A DNA stretch of 64,000 nt, from NCBI GenBank assembly GCA_040367435.1, contig BAABWY010000001.1, positions 558,001-622,000 of the forward strand, in the 5' to 3' direction. Shown piece by piece: positions 28,654 through 38,251 of the stretch (positions are counted from its first letter, which is position 1; each line of letters opens with the position of its first letter). Under the pieces are notes generated by a model that was not told the origin of the DNA, searched no databases, and was given only the letters and a program-made list of their open reading frames with translations. This DNA comes from Hyphomicrobiales bacterium 4NK60-0047b (GTDB taxonomy: Bacteria; Pseudomonadota; Alphaproteobacteria; Rhizobiales; HXMU1428-3). A program made the translations under genes and the position numbers.

Positions 28654-29760
28654 ATGTCAGACACACCAAAATCATCTGGTTCAAAAGAAACGCAAAACCA
28701 AGACGGCCTAACCTATGCTGATGCTGGTGTTGATATTGATGCCGGTAACAAGCTAGTAGATGCAATAAAACCCTTGATTAAATCCACCCACCGCTCTGGT
28801 GTAGTTGGTAATATTGGCGGTTTTGGAGGTTTGTTTGATCTCAAAGCAACAGGCCTAAAAGACCCTTTACTCGTGGCCGCCAATGATGGTGTAGGCACCA
28901 AATTAAAGCTCGCAATAGAAACTGGCATTCATGACACTGTCGGCATTGACCTGACTGCAATGTGCGTAAATGACCTCATCGTGCAAGGCGCTGAACCCCT
29001 CTTTTTCCTAGATTATTTCGCCTGTGGCAAATTGGAAAATGGTGTCGCTGAAAATGTCATCAAAGGCATCGCTGAAGGATGTAACCAAGCTGGATGCGCC
29101 CTCATTGGTGGCGAAACGGCTGAAATGCCAGGCATGTATGCAGAGGGTGAATATGACCTCGCAGGCTTTTCCGTGGGCGCGGTTGAGCGCAACGAACTTT
29201 TACCAAATCCAAATCTAAATGCCGGCGATAAAATCATTGCCCTTGCCTCAAATGGCGTTCATTCAAACGGTTTCTCACTTGTTCGCAAAATAGTCAATCA
29301 TGTTGGCCTGAATTGGAATGATCCAGCTCCTTTCGCAAACGAACAAACCATTGGTGAAGCCCTTCTCACACCAACGAGAATTTATGTAAAACCAATTCTA
29401 AAAGCCCTTAAAGAAGTCGGCCACATCCATGCCCTGGCTCATATCACGGGCGGTGGCCTCATTGAAAACATCCCGCGCATCCTCTCAAAAGACCTAAGCG
29501 CTGAAATTGATCTATCAAAAATCACACCTCCACCTGTTTTTGGTTGGTTAAAACAAGCAGGAAACGTCAGTGAAACTGAGATGATCCGCACCTTTAATTG
29601 TGGCGTTGGCATGGTTTTGATTGTAAAAGCGGAAAAAGCCGACGAAATCACAAACCTCTTAAATGAGAACGGTGAAACAGCAACCATCATTGGCGAAATT
29701 AAAAACGCTTCAGCTGACAGCGAACCATTTAGTACAATTAATGAGTTGGTGTTCTCTTAA
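28654..29760 (+). CDS. purM: Phosphoribosylformylglycinamidine cyclo-ligase
   Basis: A 368-residue AIR synthetase, the fifth step of purine synthesis. Motifs include [32 protein letters not shown] (the signature near residue 90), [24 protein letters not shown] and [21 protein letters not shown]. An N-terminal tail of about 18 residues rich in Ser and Gln precedes the core. Its stop touches the purN start, so the two form an operon. Confidence 0.97.
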   Translation: MSDTPKSSGSKETQNQDGLTYADAGVDIDAGNKLVDAIKPLIKSTHRSGVVGNIGGFGGLFDLKATGLKDPLLVAANDGVGTKLKLAIETGIHDTVGIDLTAMCVNDLIVQGAEPLFFLDYFACGKLENGVAENVIKGIAEGCNQAGCALIGGETAEMPGMYAEGEYDLAGFSVGAVERNELLPNPNLNAGDKIIALASNGVHSNGFSLVRKIVNHVGLNWNDPAPFANEQTIGEALLTPTRIYVKPILKALKEVGHIHALAHITGGGLIENIPRILSKDLSAEIDLSKITPPPVFGWLKQAGNVSETEMIRTFNCGVGMVLIVKAEKADEITNLLNENGETATIIGEIKNASADSEPFSTINELVFS

Positions 29761-30474
29761 ATGACCGAAATCATGAGAATGCCTGAAAAAAAGAGTGCCA
29801 GCATGTCTAAAGCAAAAAAAACGCAAGTAGGCGTTTTGATTTCTGGTCGAGGCTCAAACATGCAAGCCCTCATCGAGGCAGCCAAAGCACCAGACTACCC
29901 AGCCGAAATCACGCTTGTAATCTCAAATCGCCCCAAAGCAAAAGGGATTGAATTCGCTAAAGAAAATAACATTCCGGTTCAAATAATAGATCACAAATCA
30001 TTTGAAACACGCGATGAGTTTGACAACGCCCTAAATGAAACTCTCCTTGCAGCAAATATTGAATTGCTCTGTAATGCCGGGTTTAAAAGATTATTAGGTA
30101 AAGACTTCGTTGAAAAATGGCGCAACAAACAACTCAACATTCACCCCTCACTCTTACCCGCTTTTAAAGGGCTCAATACCCATGAGCGGGCCCTCGACAC
30201 AGATGTTAAAATCGCTGGTTGTACAGTACATTTTGTCCGTTTCGAAATGGACGAGGGTCCAATTATCGCCCAAGCTGCCGTCCCAGTTCTCCAGGGCGAC
30301 ACCCCTGAAACCTTAGGGGCAAGAGTTTTAAAAGCCGAACATCAAATTTACCCGGAAGCTTTGAGAAAAGTAGCTTCAGGGGAACTTAAAATAGCTGGTG
30401 AACGTCTAGTAGAGACATCAAATCAAAGTGAGCAAGAGGCTTTATTTTCCCCTCCAATTGAAAAAAATCAGTAA
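29761..30474 (+). CDS. purN: Phosphoribosylglycinamide formyltransferase
   Basis: A 237-residue GAR transformylase that uses 10-formyl-THF. It shows VGVLISGRGSNMQALIEA, then the catalytic stretch LNIHPSLLPAFKGLNTHERAL with the Asn-His pair, and HFVRFEMDEGPIIAQAAVPV with the catalytic Asp. The ATG directly after the purM stop adds about 20 residues before the core; Met15 (29803) is a good alternative start. The C-terminal tail after 215 is not conserved. Confidence 0.96.
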   Translation: MTEIMRMPEKKSASMSKAKKTQVGVLISGRGSNMQALIEAAKAPDYPAEITLVISNRPKAKGIEFAKENNIPVQIIDHKSFETRDEFDNALNETLLAANIELLCNAGFKRLLGKDFVEKWRNKQLNIHPSLLPAFKGLNTHERALDTDVKIAGCTVHFVRFEMDEGPIIAQAAVPVLQGDTPETLGARVLKAEHQIYPEALRKVASGELKIAGERLVETSNQSEQEALFSPPIEKNQ

Positions 30475-30995
30475 AAAACACACGAAACATAGAGCCTTAA
30501 CCATGAAGAAGGCATATAAAATGAAATATATGCCCGAAAAACCTGGTCGATTAACCATAAATCTTATAAAAACCTTAGTGGTTTGAGCTATATCAAGACC
30601 TCTTTCAGTAACTATGTATAAGGCTTTACTCTAGACAGATCCTTAAGAGTAATGTTAGGTCCTTGAGATAATTAATTTTGATAAAAAAATGTTAGTCCAT
30701 TGATGCAATGCTCTAACGAAATGCCCAAATAATTAAGGCTTTCACACGGTGTGTACTTAAGATTGTGTGTACTTAAAATTGTGTGTGCTTAAAATTGTGT
30801 GTGCTTAAAATTGTGATACTTAAATATTGCAAGTTAATGACAAACATTTCTATTAAAAGAAACTGTTCACTCATTGAAACCCATTTTTTCTACCACACCT
30901 GGAAAGCCCAAATTGAGCACGTTTTTGCCACCTTTAAAGAGGCAAAATGGTATATGCTCGATAAATGAACTGTAAAAAAGCGTAAAGAGGTACCC
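30475..30995. other. Long spacer between purN and the P450 gene
   Basis: 521 bases without a convincing gene. A tandem 16-bp repeat occupies 30750-30829. The P450 ribosome site (AAAGAGG) is at about 30984. The unusual length and the repeat suggest a regulated promoter for the P450. Confidence 0.55.
30750..30829. repeat. Five tandem 16-bp repeats upstream of the P450 gene
   Basis: The unit is TGTGTACTTAAAATTG. Copies 1 (30750) and 2 differ by one base, copies 3 and 4 (TGTGTGCTT form) are identical, and copy 5 (30814-30829) has drifted. There are no spacers, so it is not a CRISPR. It lies about 165 bases before the P450 start, where repeated protein-binding sites or slippage-driven promoter variation would act. 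Confidence 0.85.
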
Positions 30996-32360
30996 ATGTC
31001 CGTAGCTGACGTGCAAAAAGAAAAGTCACACGACCTAGGCGAAGAACAAAGCATTTGGTTCAAATTGACACCACTCCTAAAGGGGTCCAACCCCATGCAA
31101 GTGGTCATGCACATGTGTGAAAAATATGGGGGAGTTATTCCAATTAACCTCAAGGACCAAAAACTTTGGTTCATGAGTGATGTGGAACATTTCCGCCGTG
31201 TCCTTGTAACAAACGCTGATAATTACACCAAATATTTTGATGGCATCCGCCCTATCTTTGGCGATTCTATGATCACCGTTGACGGTAATCTCTGGCAAAA
31301 TATCCGCACACCACAACAACCAGCGTTTCACCCCAAAGCATTTGATAATTACTTCCCATTTCTCGTTGAAGCCATTAACGCTAAATGCGATCGCTTCTCT
31401 GAATTAGCCAAATCAGGTGAAACAGTTGAAATGGTGGAAGAAACCTGGACACTAGCAGCAGACATGGTTTGCCGCGCACTCTTCGATCGCAAAATGCCAT
31501 TCAACCCGCACTTTGTCTTTAAAGCTGTAAAAACTTACACAGATGTTTCAAGCCATAAATCAATTCGCTTGGGCCGTCAGTCAGGTGAGCTAAAAGACAT
31601 CTCTGAAGTTGATCCAGCCAAAGCGGTTGAAACCTGGTGGTCAGTTCCTGAAATGGTTTTGGGCGAAGATCCTCTAACATCAAGAGAACAAACTCTCATG
31701 AGCCTCCTAATGAAGGCCAAAGATGATGAAAATATCCCAGAGTTTGATGAAAACCAGGTTATCGATGAGCTAAAGCAATATCTTTGGGCGGGAACAGAAA
31801 CAACAGCGCTAACACTTGCCTGGACATTCTACATCGCCTCCCAACATGAAGACATCAGAGAAAAAATCTTAGCGGAAGCTGAAGAAGTTTACGGCGGCAG
31901 AGAGCCAACAATTGAAGACATCCAAAAACTCACCTACACAAAAAATGTCGCTCAGGAAACATTGCGTATGTTCCCACCAATTTGGGCCCTCATCCGTGTA
32001 GCCCAGGAAGATGACGTCATTGAAGGTCATGAAATTAAAGCTGGCGACAAAATGGTAATGTGTACCTACGCTGCTCACCACAGTTCAAAATATTGGAACA
32101 ACCCGGAAGAATTTGACCCGGATCGCTTCTCACCAGATCGTATGAAGAAACGCGCGAAATATAGCTACCTTCCATTTGGTGCTGGCAAACGGTCTTGTAT
32201 TGGCGGACAATTCTCATTCCTAGAAATTTGCTTAGCGCTACCAACCTTGTTGAAGCGGTTCCAGCCTGAATATATCGGCGATCCAATCCAGCTAAACGCA
32301 ACAGTGACACTCACACCAAAAGGTGGCCTACCGTTCAGAATTACAGAACGCAAATCATAA
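30996..32360 (+). CDS. Cytochrome P450
   Basis: A 454-residue soluble bacterial P450, without a membrane anchor. The oxygen-binding I-helix is AGTETT (265-270), the K-helix E-x-x-R is Glu321-Arg324 (ETLRMFPP), and the haem loop FGAGKRSCIGG has Cys401 as fifth ligand. The C-helix WQNIRTPQQPAFHPKAF resembles fatty-acid hydroxylase-like (CYP102/CYP4-like) enzymes. No ferredoxin or reductase is adjacent. The substrate is unknown. A strong terminator follows. Confidence 0.94.
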   Translation: MSVADVQKEKSHDLGEEQSIWFKLTPLLKGSNPMQVVMHMCEKYGGVIPINLKDQKLWFMSDVEHFRRVLVTNADNYTKYFDGIRPIFGDSMITVDGNLWQNIRTPQQPAFHPKAFDNYFPFLVEAINAKCDRFSELAKSGETVEMVEETWTLAADMVCRALFDRKMPFNPHFVFKAVKTYTDVSSHKSIRLGRQSGELKDISEVDPAKAVETWWSVPEMVLGEDPLTSREQTLMSLLMKAKDDENIPEFDENQVIDELKQYLWAGTETTALTLAWTFYIASQHEDIREKILAEAEEVYGGREPTIEDIQKLTYTKNVAQETLRMFPPIWALIRVAQEDDVIEGHEIKAGDKMVMCTYAAHHSSKYWNNPEEFDPDRFSPDRMKKRAKYSYLPFGAGKRSCIGGQFSFLEICLALPTLLKRFQPEYIGDPIQLNATVTLTPKGGLPFRITERKS

Positions 32361-32424
32361 GCGCACTCAACATAAGTACGCCAATCTTAAAAACCGCGTC
32401 TTAATAATATGAGAAATCTTAAAA

Positions 32425-32456
32425 AAACCATGCAATTTCACATTGCATGGTTTTTT
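32425..32456 (+). terminator. P450 gene terminator
   Basis: AAACCATGCAAT and ATTGCATGGTTT form a 12-bp perfect stem with a 5-base loop, then a T-run. About 65 bases after the P450 stop. Confidence 0.9.
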
Positions 32457-32612
32457 GTCTTTTTATTTCCTCAAAAAAACTATTTTTCCCAAATAACTTC
32501 TTAAATGACTACATAGAACCTTCAAATCATTAAACTTTCAAATAGCCTCTGTTTAATAAGATTACCAAACTCATTTAATCTAAAACCCTATGAAATAGTG
32601 TGAGTATCTAAA

Positions 32613-33074
32613 ATGCAAAGCAGTCCATTTCTTATGAACGCCATGGTCATATTAGGACAAATTCTCAAATCAATATTCATCATCACAATGATCTTAATGG
32701 CGTTAAGCCTCTTAGGTTTCTTTGACACAAACAGTCAGGCCAAAAATGATAATTTTGAGATAAGTGAAAAAATAAAACAGATTAAAAAATCCGAAGAACA
32801 GATAAAACGGAACATAAAACAGATAGCCACGTTAGAAAACGGATTGAACGTTTATAGCTTCCAATACAAGTCCGAGCCAACCATCTATGTAGGGTTCTTA
32901 GCCCACGACCTGGCGCAAAACAGCAAGTTTAAACATCACGTGATCCATATGGGGGAAGGCCACTATGCCATACATTATGAAAAGCTTGGCTTCCAAACCA
33001 TCACATTAAAAACTTGGCAACAATCAGGGGTTAATGCTTTGAAAAATTCAAAGAGCATTGCCAATAGAAAATAA
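32613..33074 (+). CDS. Secreted small protein with a tail-fiber/S74 chaperone-like motif
   Basis: A 153-residue protein with an N-terminal TM or signal segment (about 18-42), a charged helix rich in Lys (about 50-72), then LENGLNVYSFQYKSEPTIYVGFLAHDL and HYAIHYEKLGF. This pattern (NG-vY-F-Y, yvGvmAqdv, y-VdYd-lg) is shared with the intramolecular chaperone domain of tail-fiber proteins and with short stand-alone rhizobial proteins. The catalytic Ser/Lys of self-cleaving S74 domains is not evident. Function unknown. No phage genes lie nearby. Confidence 0.65.
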   Translation: MQSSPFLMNAMVILGQILKSIFIITMILMALSLLGFFDTNSQAKNDNFEISEKIKQIKKSEEQIKRNIKQIATLENGLNVYSFQYKSEPTIYVGFLAHDLAQNSKFKHHVIHMGEGHYAIHYEKLGFQTITLKTWQQSGVNALKNSKSIANRK

Positions 33075-33130
33075 AAAAATCCAAGAGTTAAGAAAAAAAG
33101 CATCCATAAACTGAAAAAAATTCGATAAAA

Positions 33131-33164
33131 AAAGAGCTGCACATGAAATATATGCAGCTCTTTT
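33131..33164. terminator. Bidirectional terminator between the secreted protein gene and ndk
   Basis: AAAGAGCTGCA and TGCAGCTCTTT form an 11-bp stem with A- and T-runs at either side. The two genes converge here. Confidence 0.85.
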
Positions 33165-33190
33165 ATTTATTTCTTTCAAAAAGTAGCTAG

Positions 33191-33613
33191 CTACCCAACA
33201 ATTTCTTCGTCTGTAAAGTTCAACGCAATTTCAATCGCTGCATTTTCAGCACTATCTGAACCATGCGCAGTATTACGTTCAATATTTTCAGCAAATTCCT
33301 TACGAATGGTACCAGGAGCTGCTTCTTCTGGGTTAGTTGCACCCATCACTTCGCGGTTCTTAGCAATCGCATCTTCACCTTCAAGAACCTGAACAACAAT
33401 CGGTCCTGATGTCATGAAAGAAACAAGCTCACCATAGAACGGACGCTCTTTATGCACTTCATAAAATTTCTGAGCTTGTGCCTCAGTCCAACGAACGCGT
33501 TTTTGCGCCACAACGCGCAAACCAGCATCTTCTAATTTTGCAATCACCTTACCAGTGATATTGCGTGCAGTTGCATCAGGTTTAACAATAGAAAGTGTTC
33601 TCTCAACAGCCAT
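33191..33613 (-). CDS. ndk: Nucleoside diphosphate kinase
   Basis: A 140-residue enzyme that balances NTP pools by ping-pong phosphate transfer. The active-site His117 lies in [21 protein letters not shown] at the N-terminus is the family opening. Full length. The upstream spacer carries a palindromic element at 33686-33767. Confidence 0.97.
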   Translation of the reverse strand: MAVERTLSIVKPDATARNITGKVIAKLEDAGLRVVAQKRVRWTEAQAQKFYEVHKERPFYGELVSFMTSGPIVVQVLEGEDAIAKNREVMGATNPEEAAPGTIRKEFAENIERNTAHGSDSAENAAIEIALNFTDEEIVG

Positions 33614-33685
33614 AACGACCCCTTATAAATTTTCTAGACCATATATTTTGAAAAGGATTTGCAAAGATGTTCTAGTTTTTGTTGA

Positions 33686-33767
33686 AGCGTGTTGTCATCT
33701 CAAAACCGGCAAGCCAAATCTCTGTGTTTCAGAGGCACAGGAAAAATCCACTTTTGAGCAACACGCT
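33686..33767. repeat. 82-bp nested palindromic intergenic element
   Basis: Three nested perfect arms: AGCGTGTTG/CAACACGCT (outer), CTCAAAA/TTTTGAG (middle) and CTCTG/CAGAG (inner). The sequence can fold as one long hairpin on either strand. It lies between the GNAT gene stop and the ndk start. Palindromes of this sort are common intergenic repeats in rhizobial relatives; a copy number cannot be measured here. Confidence 0.7.
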
Positions 33768-33838
33768 CTAATTGAGGCGCTTATAGCCCCGTAAACGCTA
33801 TAGTACAAGGCTCATTTGCTGCAAAATGCAATTTATTT

Positions 33839-34324
33839 TCACAAAGGCTTTTTCAAAGGATACATAAAGAACGGCAACCAACGGTCAGCCATTGTTTCAG
33901 ATAAAATATGCCCCACATGATTTGCACCCATTTTTTCATAAAAATCACTCGCATATGGGTCAGCTATAATAAATAAGCTTTCTGCATTCAAAAGTTGCGA
34001 ACTGGATACAGCCCATTGAAACAAAGCCCGTCCCACGCCTTTTTGAAACATAGCAGGGTCGATGAATAATTTAAGCAATTCAATTCCTCTAACAGGAGCC
34101 TGATCGTTAAGGGGCAATATTACAGCTATTTGAGCCACACCGACAAACTTCCCCTGATCAATTGCAATGGAGATCAAGCTTTGTTCCAGATCTTGAGGCT
34201 GAAAGGTCAACTCTTCCTCACAGGACAGCATAAATGCATCATCATATCCCCACGATGCTTTAGAGCGATAACAAAGCTTAGAGAGTTCCTGAAGATCTGA
34301 AAGTGTAGCTGAGTGAAGTTGCAT
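33839..34324 (-). CDS. GNAT-family N-acetyltransferase
   Basis: A 161-residue acetyltransferase. The acetyl-CoA loop is recognised in LKLFIDPAMFQKGVGRALFQWA (motif A, Q-x-x-G-x-G/A), followed by SLFIIADPYASDFYEKMGANHVG (motif B). These fit small-molecule GNATs. The ligand is unknown. Isolated between ndk and the lipid-transport operon. Confidence 0.85.
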   Translation of the reverse strand: MQLHSATLSDLQELSKLCYRSKASWGYDDAFMLSCEEELTFQPQDLEQSLISIAIDQGKFVGVAQIAVILPLNDQAPVRGIELLKLFIDPAMFQKGVGRALFQWAVSSSQLLNAESLFIIADPYASDFYEKMGANHVGHILSETMADRWLPFFMYPLKKPL

Positions 34325-34373
34325 AGAGAAAATTAAACTGAAAAATTAAATTAAAAAGCCAATGTAAGTCGTT

Positions 34374-35057
34374 TTAAGAACCCATCCGCAATCGTCCACG
34401 GCGCACAACCCAGCGCGTTAATGATTGTAAAGCTTGGTTCATACCCTCATTTAAAGCGTCAACACCATCTCCAACCACACGAGTTTTAGAGGGCAGAGAA
34501 ACCTTAAAGCTACGGCTTGCATACACTTTTCCGCTCGCAACATGAATAAGCTTGGCAAAAATCATAATATTAGCCGTCGCCCGCTCCCCTTCAACATCAA
34601 CTTGAAACGCTTCAATTGTTGTCGACAAGGTAACATCACCGCTAATACGATCACTACCATCGCTAACAGCTCTAAACCGGCCGGAGACTTGAAGAGCTTC
34701 GACCATACGAGCTTGCAGTAATTTAGGTAATCTATCACTCCAAACCGCATCACCATAATATGTCACTTGAGTTGGAGACGGTTTGACAAGAATATTATCA
34801 CCCGCAAGAGCTTTAACAGCAGCAGGTAATTGCACTACGATTTGAGTAGATAAGCGGCTCGATCTTTTAATAAGGTCACGATCAAGAACAAGATCAAATG
34901 TCTGAGAAGGGGTACCATCAGATAACGCGCCTTTAACGGCACCAGAAAGCGAACATCCACCCAACGTCAATAGGACCAAAATCCCCATTAGACCAGCGAA
35001 AAACGAAGAATGATCCCCGAATGCTTTTATAAGTTTTTGTAATCGACTACCAAACAT
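34374..35057 (-). CDS. ABC-type transport auxiliary lipoprotein (PqiC/LetC-like)
   Basis: A 227-residue predicted outer-membrane lipoprotein. The lipobox LGGC places the lipidated Cys at 35. The rest has the ABC_trans_aux pattern (QTFDLVLDRDLIKRSS, VWSDRLPKLLQARMVEALQ). It is the last gene of an MCE/Mla-type operon, 122 bases after the MCE protein, and presumably receives or anchors the complex at the outer membrane. Confidence 0.85.
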   Translation of the reverse strand: MFGSRLQKLIKAFGDHSSFFAGLMGILVLLTLGGCSLSGAVKGALSDGTPSQTFDLVLDRDLIKRSSRLSTQIVVQLPAAVKALAGDNILVKPSPTQVTYYGDAVWSDRLPKLLQARMVEALQVSGRFRAVSDGSDRISGDVTLSTTIEAFQVDVEGERATANIMIFAKLIHVASGKVYASRSFKVSLPSKTRVVGDGVDALNEGMNQALQSLTRWVVRRGRLRMGS

Positions 35058-35179
35058 ACAAATACTTCGGCCCCCATATCTGACCGTACTTAATTACTTA
35101 AACCAGCCATCAAATCGAATCTAACGAGTGACGGTTAATTTTTTATATAAAAACACCCCAAACATAATGGATTTAAAGC

Positions 35180-36130
35180 TTAATTGCTAGGATTGTATTT
35201 AGGCACGTTCCCACCACCAAAAATGAAGCTTTGTGGGTTACTATCCATCTTTTCAAGAACTCGATCGAGACTTTGCGCTGCTTTTCGACCATCACGTGCA
35301 AACAGCTCAAACTCTCTCAAACTGCGTTTTGCAGCTGTCATAACCTCCTGAGGGCCATTTCCAAGCGATTTTTCTAAATTCTCTGCCATCGATTTTATAG
35401 ATTGAGCAGCTGCTTTTGCATCATCTAAAACGGAAGAGCCTTCCCCACCAAAAATGCCAGAGACCTGATCTACTGTTTTATCAATTTTTTGAGCTGTGGC
35501 TTTTAAGGAACTAGATAAAGCCTTCACATCTGAGATAATTGAAGCAACATCCTCTCTTTTAGTTGCTAAAGTCTCTGAAAATAGTTCAACATTCTTCACC
35601 GTTGCTCTAATTGAAGCTTCATTGTCGGCAATCATAGTATTCAAACGTTTTAATAGTAGGTTAGCATTGCCCATAATCTCTGGCACTGCATCGGTCAGTG
35701 AACCAGAAACAACAGGAGATGCCGTAATCACCGGACGTTCTCCTTGTTTCGCAAGTGCAACTAATAATGGCTCATCTGCAGTCCCTGGTGTAATTTGGAC
35801 AGCCGCCACACCAGTAAGTGCCTGAGAAACCAACTGAGCTTGTGAATTTTTGCGAATAGGAATGCCTCTTTGCAAGCGCACAATGACCAAAACACGGCGC
35901 GCATCTTTTTCATCAATATTTATTGAATGAACACGCCCAATACGAATACCATTAAATAGCACTTGGCTAGCGCGGCTAAGTCCAGTCACCGCTCCATTAA
36001 AATAGATAGAATAGTCACGCGTCTGGTTTTCAACCCCGCCCTTCTGCATCCAGAAGGTAAAATTAATCACAGCAATCACCAAGGCAATAACAAAACCACC
36101 GATCAATAAATGATTTGCGCGCGTTTCCAT
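35180..36130 (-). CDS. MlaD/MCE-family periplasmic lipid-transfer protein
   Basis: A 316-residue protein with one N-terminal TM helix (about 8-28) and one MCE domain (about 38-120, NGAVTGLSRASQVLFNGIRIG). A long periplasmic helical tail (about 150-300) follows, which in hexamers can form a tunnel. The C-terminus is Asn- and Pro-rich. It binds phospholipid between the inner-membrane ABC core and the outer membrane. Confidence 0.92.
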   Translation of the reverse strand: METRANHLLIGGFVIALVIAVINFTFWMQKGGVENQTRDYSIYFNGAVTGLSRASQVLFNGIRIGRVHSINIDEKDARRVLVIVRLQRGIPIRKNSQAQLVSQALTGVAAVQITPGTADEPLLVALAKQGERPVITASPVVSGSLTDAVPEIMGNANLLLKRLNTMIADNEASIRATVKNVELFSETLATKREDVASIISDVKALSSSLKATAQKIDKTVDQVSGIFGGEGSSVLDDAKAAAQSIKSMAENLEKSLGNGPQEVMTAAKRSLREFELFARDGRKAAQSLDRVLEKMDSNPQSFIFGGGNVPKYNPSN

Positions 36131-36222
36131 TTTCTCAATCCTTCAATTTCAAGCTTTCACAGCTTACTAATAGCACCAGATCTAATAAATATGGCACTTC
36201 AAAGCCATAAATAGAATTAGCT

Positions 36223-37026
36223 CTAAGTTGCAGTATCCTTCGCAGTGCTTTGAGCTTTGCGCCCACGTTCACCACAAAAATAAGATTTAATCCACGGATG
36301 CCCCGGATCTTTTGTCAATTCCGCTGGCGACCCATGCCGTACAATTTTACGGTCCGCCAAAACAGCAACCCGGTCACATATGGCAAAAATACTATCCAAA
36401 TCATGTGTTACCATGAATACGGTTAAGCCCAAAGTTCGCTGCAGATCACGAATAAGCATATCAAATTCATTCGCACCGATCGGATCAAGTCCCGCTGTTG
36501 GTTCATCAAGAAATACAATCTTAGGGTCCAGTGCCAAAGCACGCGCTAAGCCTGCCCGCTTGCGCATCCCCCCTGAAAGTTCAGACGGATATTTATGTGC
36601 TGCATTCGCTGGCAAACCCACAAGCGCTAATTTCAGATAAGCAAGCTCATCCATAATGTTTTTGGGCAGTGATATATGCTCACGCATCGGCACTTGAATA
36701 TTTTGCAAAACAGTAAGCGCTGAAAACAAAGCACCATCTTGAAACAAAAGACCAGACCGCGCCTCAACATGGCGCAAATCTTTACCGCTCATCTCCGCTG
36801 TGTCTTGCCCAAAAAAACTAATCCTGCCTACCGAATACCGCTCTAAACCATTTAAACAACGTAGCAAAACAGATTTACCACCACCTGATTGCCCCACAAT
36901 CCCAAGCACTTCCCCCTCATAAACATCAAGGTTCAGGTCTTCAAAAACAACCTGGGTGTCAAATTGCTTGTGCAAATGGCGCACCTCAATAATCGGGTTC
37001 GAACGTGGTATTTCTAAAGCAACCAT
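36223..37026 (-). CDS. Mla-type lipid ABC transporter ATPase
   Basis: A 267-residue ABC ATPase of the MlaF type. Walker A is GQSGGGKSVLL, the signature LSGGMRKRAGLARAL, Walker B VFLDEPTAGLDP, and the switch VTHDLDS. It drives phospholipid movement across the envelope with the STAS-fused permease encoded just upstream; only one base separates the two genes. The LSGGMRKR signature is characteristic of MlaF/MkI-type ATPases. Confidence 0.94.
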   Translation of the reverse strand: MVALEIPRSNPIIEVRHLHKQFDTQVVFEDLNLDVYEGEVLGIVGQSGGGKSVLLRCLNGLERYSVGRISFFGQDTAEMSGKDLRHVEARSGLLFQDGALFSALTVLQNIQVPMREHISLPKNIMDELAYLKLALVGLPANAAHKYPSELSGGMRKRAGLARALALDPKIVFLDEPTAGLDPIGANEFDMLIRDLQRTLGLTVFMVTHDLDSIFAICDRVAVLADRKIVRHGSPAELTKDPGHPWIKSYFCGERGRKAQSTAKDTAT

Positions 37027-37027
37027 A

Positions 37028-38251
37028 TTAAATTCCCATCGCAGTCAGAGCCATAGCAAACGCCGCATCCAAAATAATCACAAGGAAAATAGATTTCACC
37101 ACTGAAGCTCGTACATGCGTACCGAGTGACTCAGCACTACCCTGCACCCGCATGCCTTCTAAAGTGCCAACAATGCCTATAATTAAGGCAACAAATGGTG
37201 TTTTAATCAAACCCACATAGAAATGACGAATATCAACGCCATCATTTAACCGCTCAACAAACGATTGCAAATCAATATTCATAGTCGTATAGGCAATAAA
37301 CGCACCGCCCGCCAAACACATGATATTTCCAATAAAAGTGAGAAGTGGAAGCGCAATAACAAGCGCCAACACACGAGGTACAATTAACGTCTCTACCGGA
37401 TCAATACCCAGCGCACGCATCGCATCAACTTCTTCGCGCATTTTCATTGAGCCAATTTCAGCAGTAAACGCAGCCCCAGAACGCCCTGCAATCATAATAG
37501 AGGTGAGTAAAACACCAACCTCGCGAAGCGCCAAAATCCCAAGCATATCAATCGAAAAATATTCGGCTGAATAAGCCCGTAATTGCTCAACACTCTGCTG
37601 CATAATCACGGCACCAATTAAAAAACAAATCAGTGAAATAATAGAAACAGCCTTCAGTCCTGCATGTTCCATATGATGCACAAGTGAAGTAAAACGAAGG
37701 CGCCAAGGCCGAATGACCAAACCAAGAAGAGAGACCGTCACCTGCCCTATCATGGCAGTAATTTCAATAATATCTCGCCCAATCGATAGAACCGTTTCCC
37801 CAAGATCACGCACAAGATTGAGAACCATACTGCTTTTTTCTTCAACGTCCCCTCGCTCACGCGGATGACGAGAAATAAGCTCAAACAAAATTTGGTCTGC
37901 TTCACGGGCATTAACAATTTCAGGTGCAAAGCCTTTAGACTTTAAAAGCTCATTCATATCAAGAATAAGCATGGCACCAGCTGTATCCAATCCTGTAAGA
38001 CCGGCCATATCAACAGTAAGGTTTTTAGGCCCAGCACCTACTGTGCCGCATTTTAGCTTTTTTATTTCTTTTGCAATTCGGCGCACATGACGAACTTGCC
38101 AATCACCAAAGATTCGCAAAGAATACCCATCTTGCTCCTGGCTCCATTCAAGAGCTGGGCGAGATGTTGCTCCCTCTTTTGAACCAAAGAGAGAATATCC
38201 AGCTTGCCGATCTTCAGTTTGGTCATAAGATGCCATAAACAAAACTTCCAA
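37028..38251 (-). CDS. Mla-type permease with N-terminal STAS domain
   Basis: A 407-residue MlaE-family permease. Residues about 40-130 form a STAS-like domain (LTVDMAGLTGLDTAGAMLIL), which in other organisms is the separate protein MlaB. The permease half (from about 190) has LREVGVLLTSIMIAGRSGAAFTAEIGSMKM and the EQxxAL-like loop. Met6 (38236) is a possible start. The fusion is common in alphaproteobacteria. First gene of the four-gene lipid-transport operon. Confidence 0.93.
   Translation of the reverse strand: MEVLFMASYDQTEDRQAGYSLFGSKEGATSRPALEWSQEQDGYSLRIFGDWQVRHVRRIAKEIKKLKCGTVGAGPKNLTVDMAGLTGLDTAGAMLILDMNELLKSKGFAPEIVNAREADQILFELISRHPRERGDVEEKSSMVLNLVRDLGETVLSIGRDIIEITAMIGQVTVSLLGLVIRPWRLRFTSLVHHMEHAGLKAVSIISLICFLIGAVIMQQSVEQLRAYSAEYFSIDMLGILALREVGVLLTSIMIAGRSGAAFTAEIGSMKMREEVDAMRALGIDPVETLIVPRVLALVIALPLLTFIGNIMCLAGGAFIAYTTMNIDLQSFVERLNDGVDIRHFYVGLIKTPFVALIIGIVGTLEGMRVQGSAESLGTHVRASVVKSIFLVIILDAAFAMALTAMGI

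Noticed and set aside
30750-30829. CRISPR array
   Set aside because: The 16-bp units are head to tail without spacers, and there are no cas genes.
32613-33074. Prophage remnant based on the tail-fiber-like motif
   Set aside because: No other phage genes are nearby, and similar short exported proteins exist in rhizobia as cellular genes.
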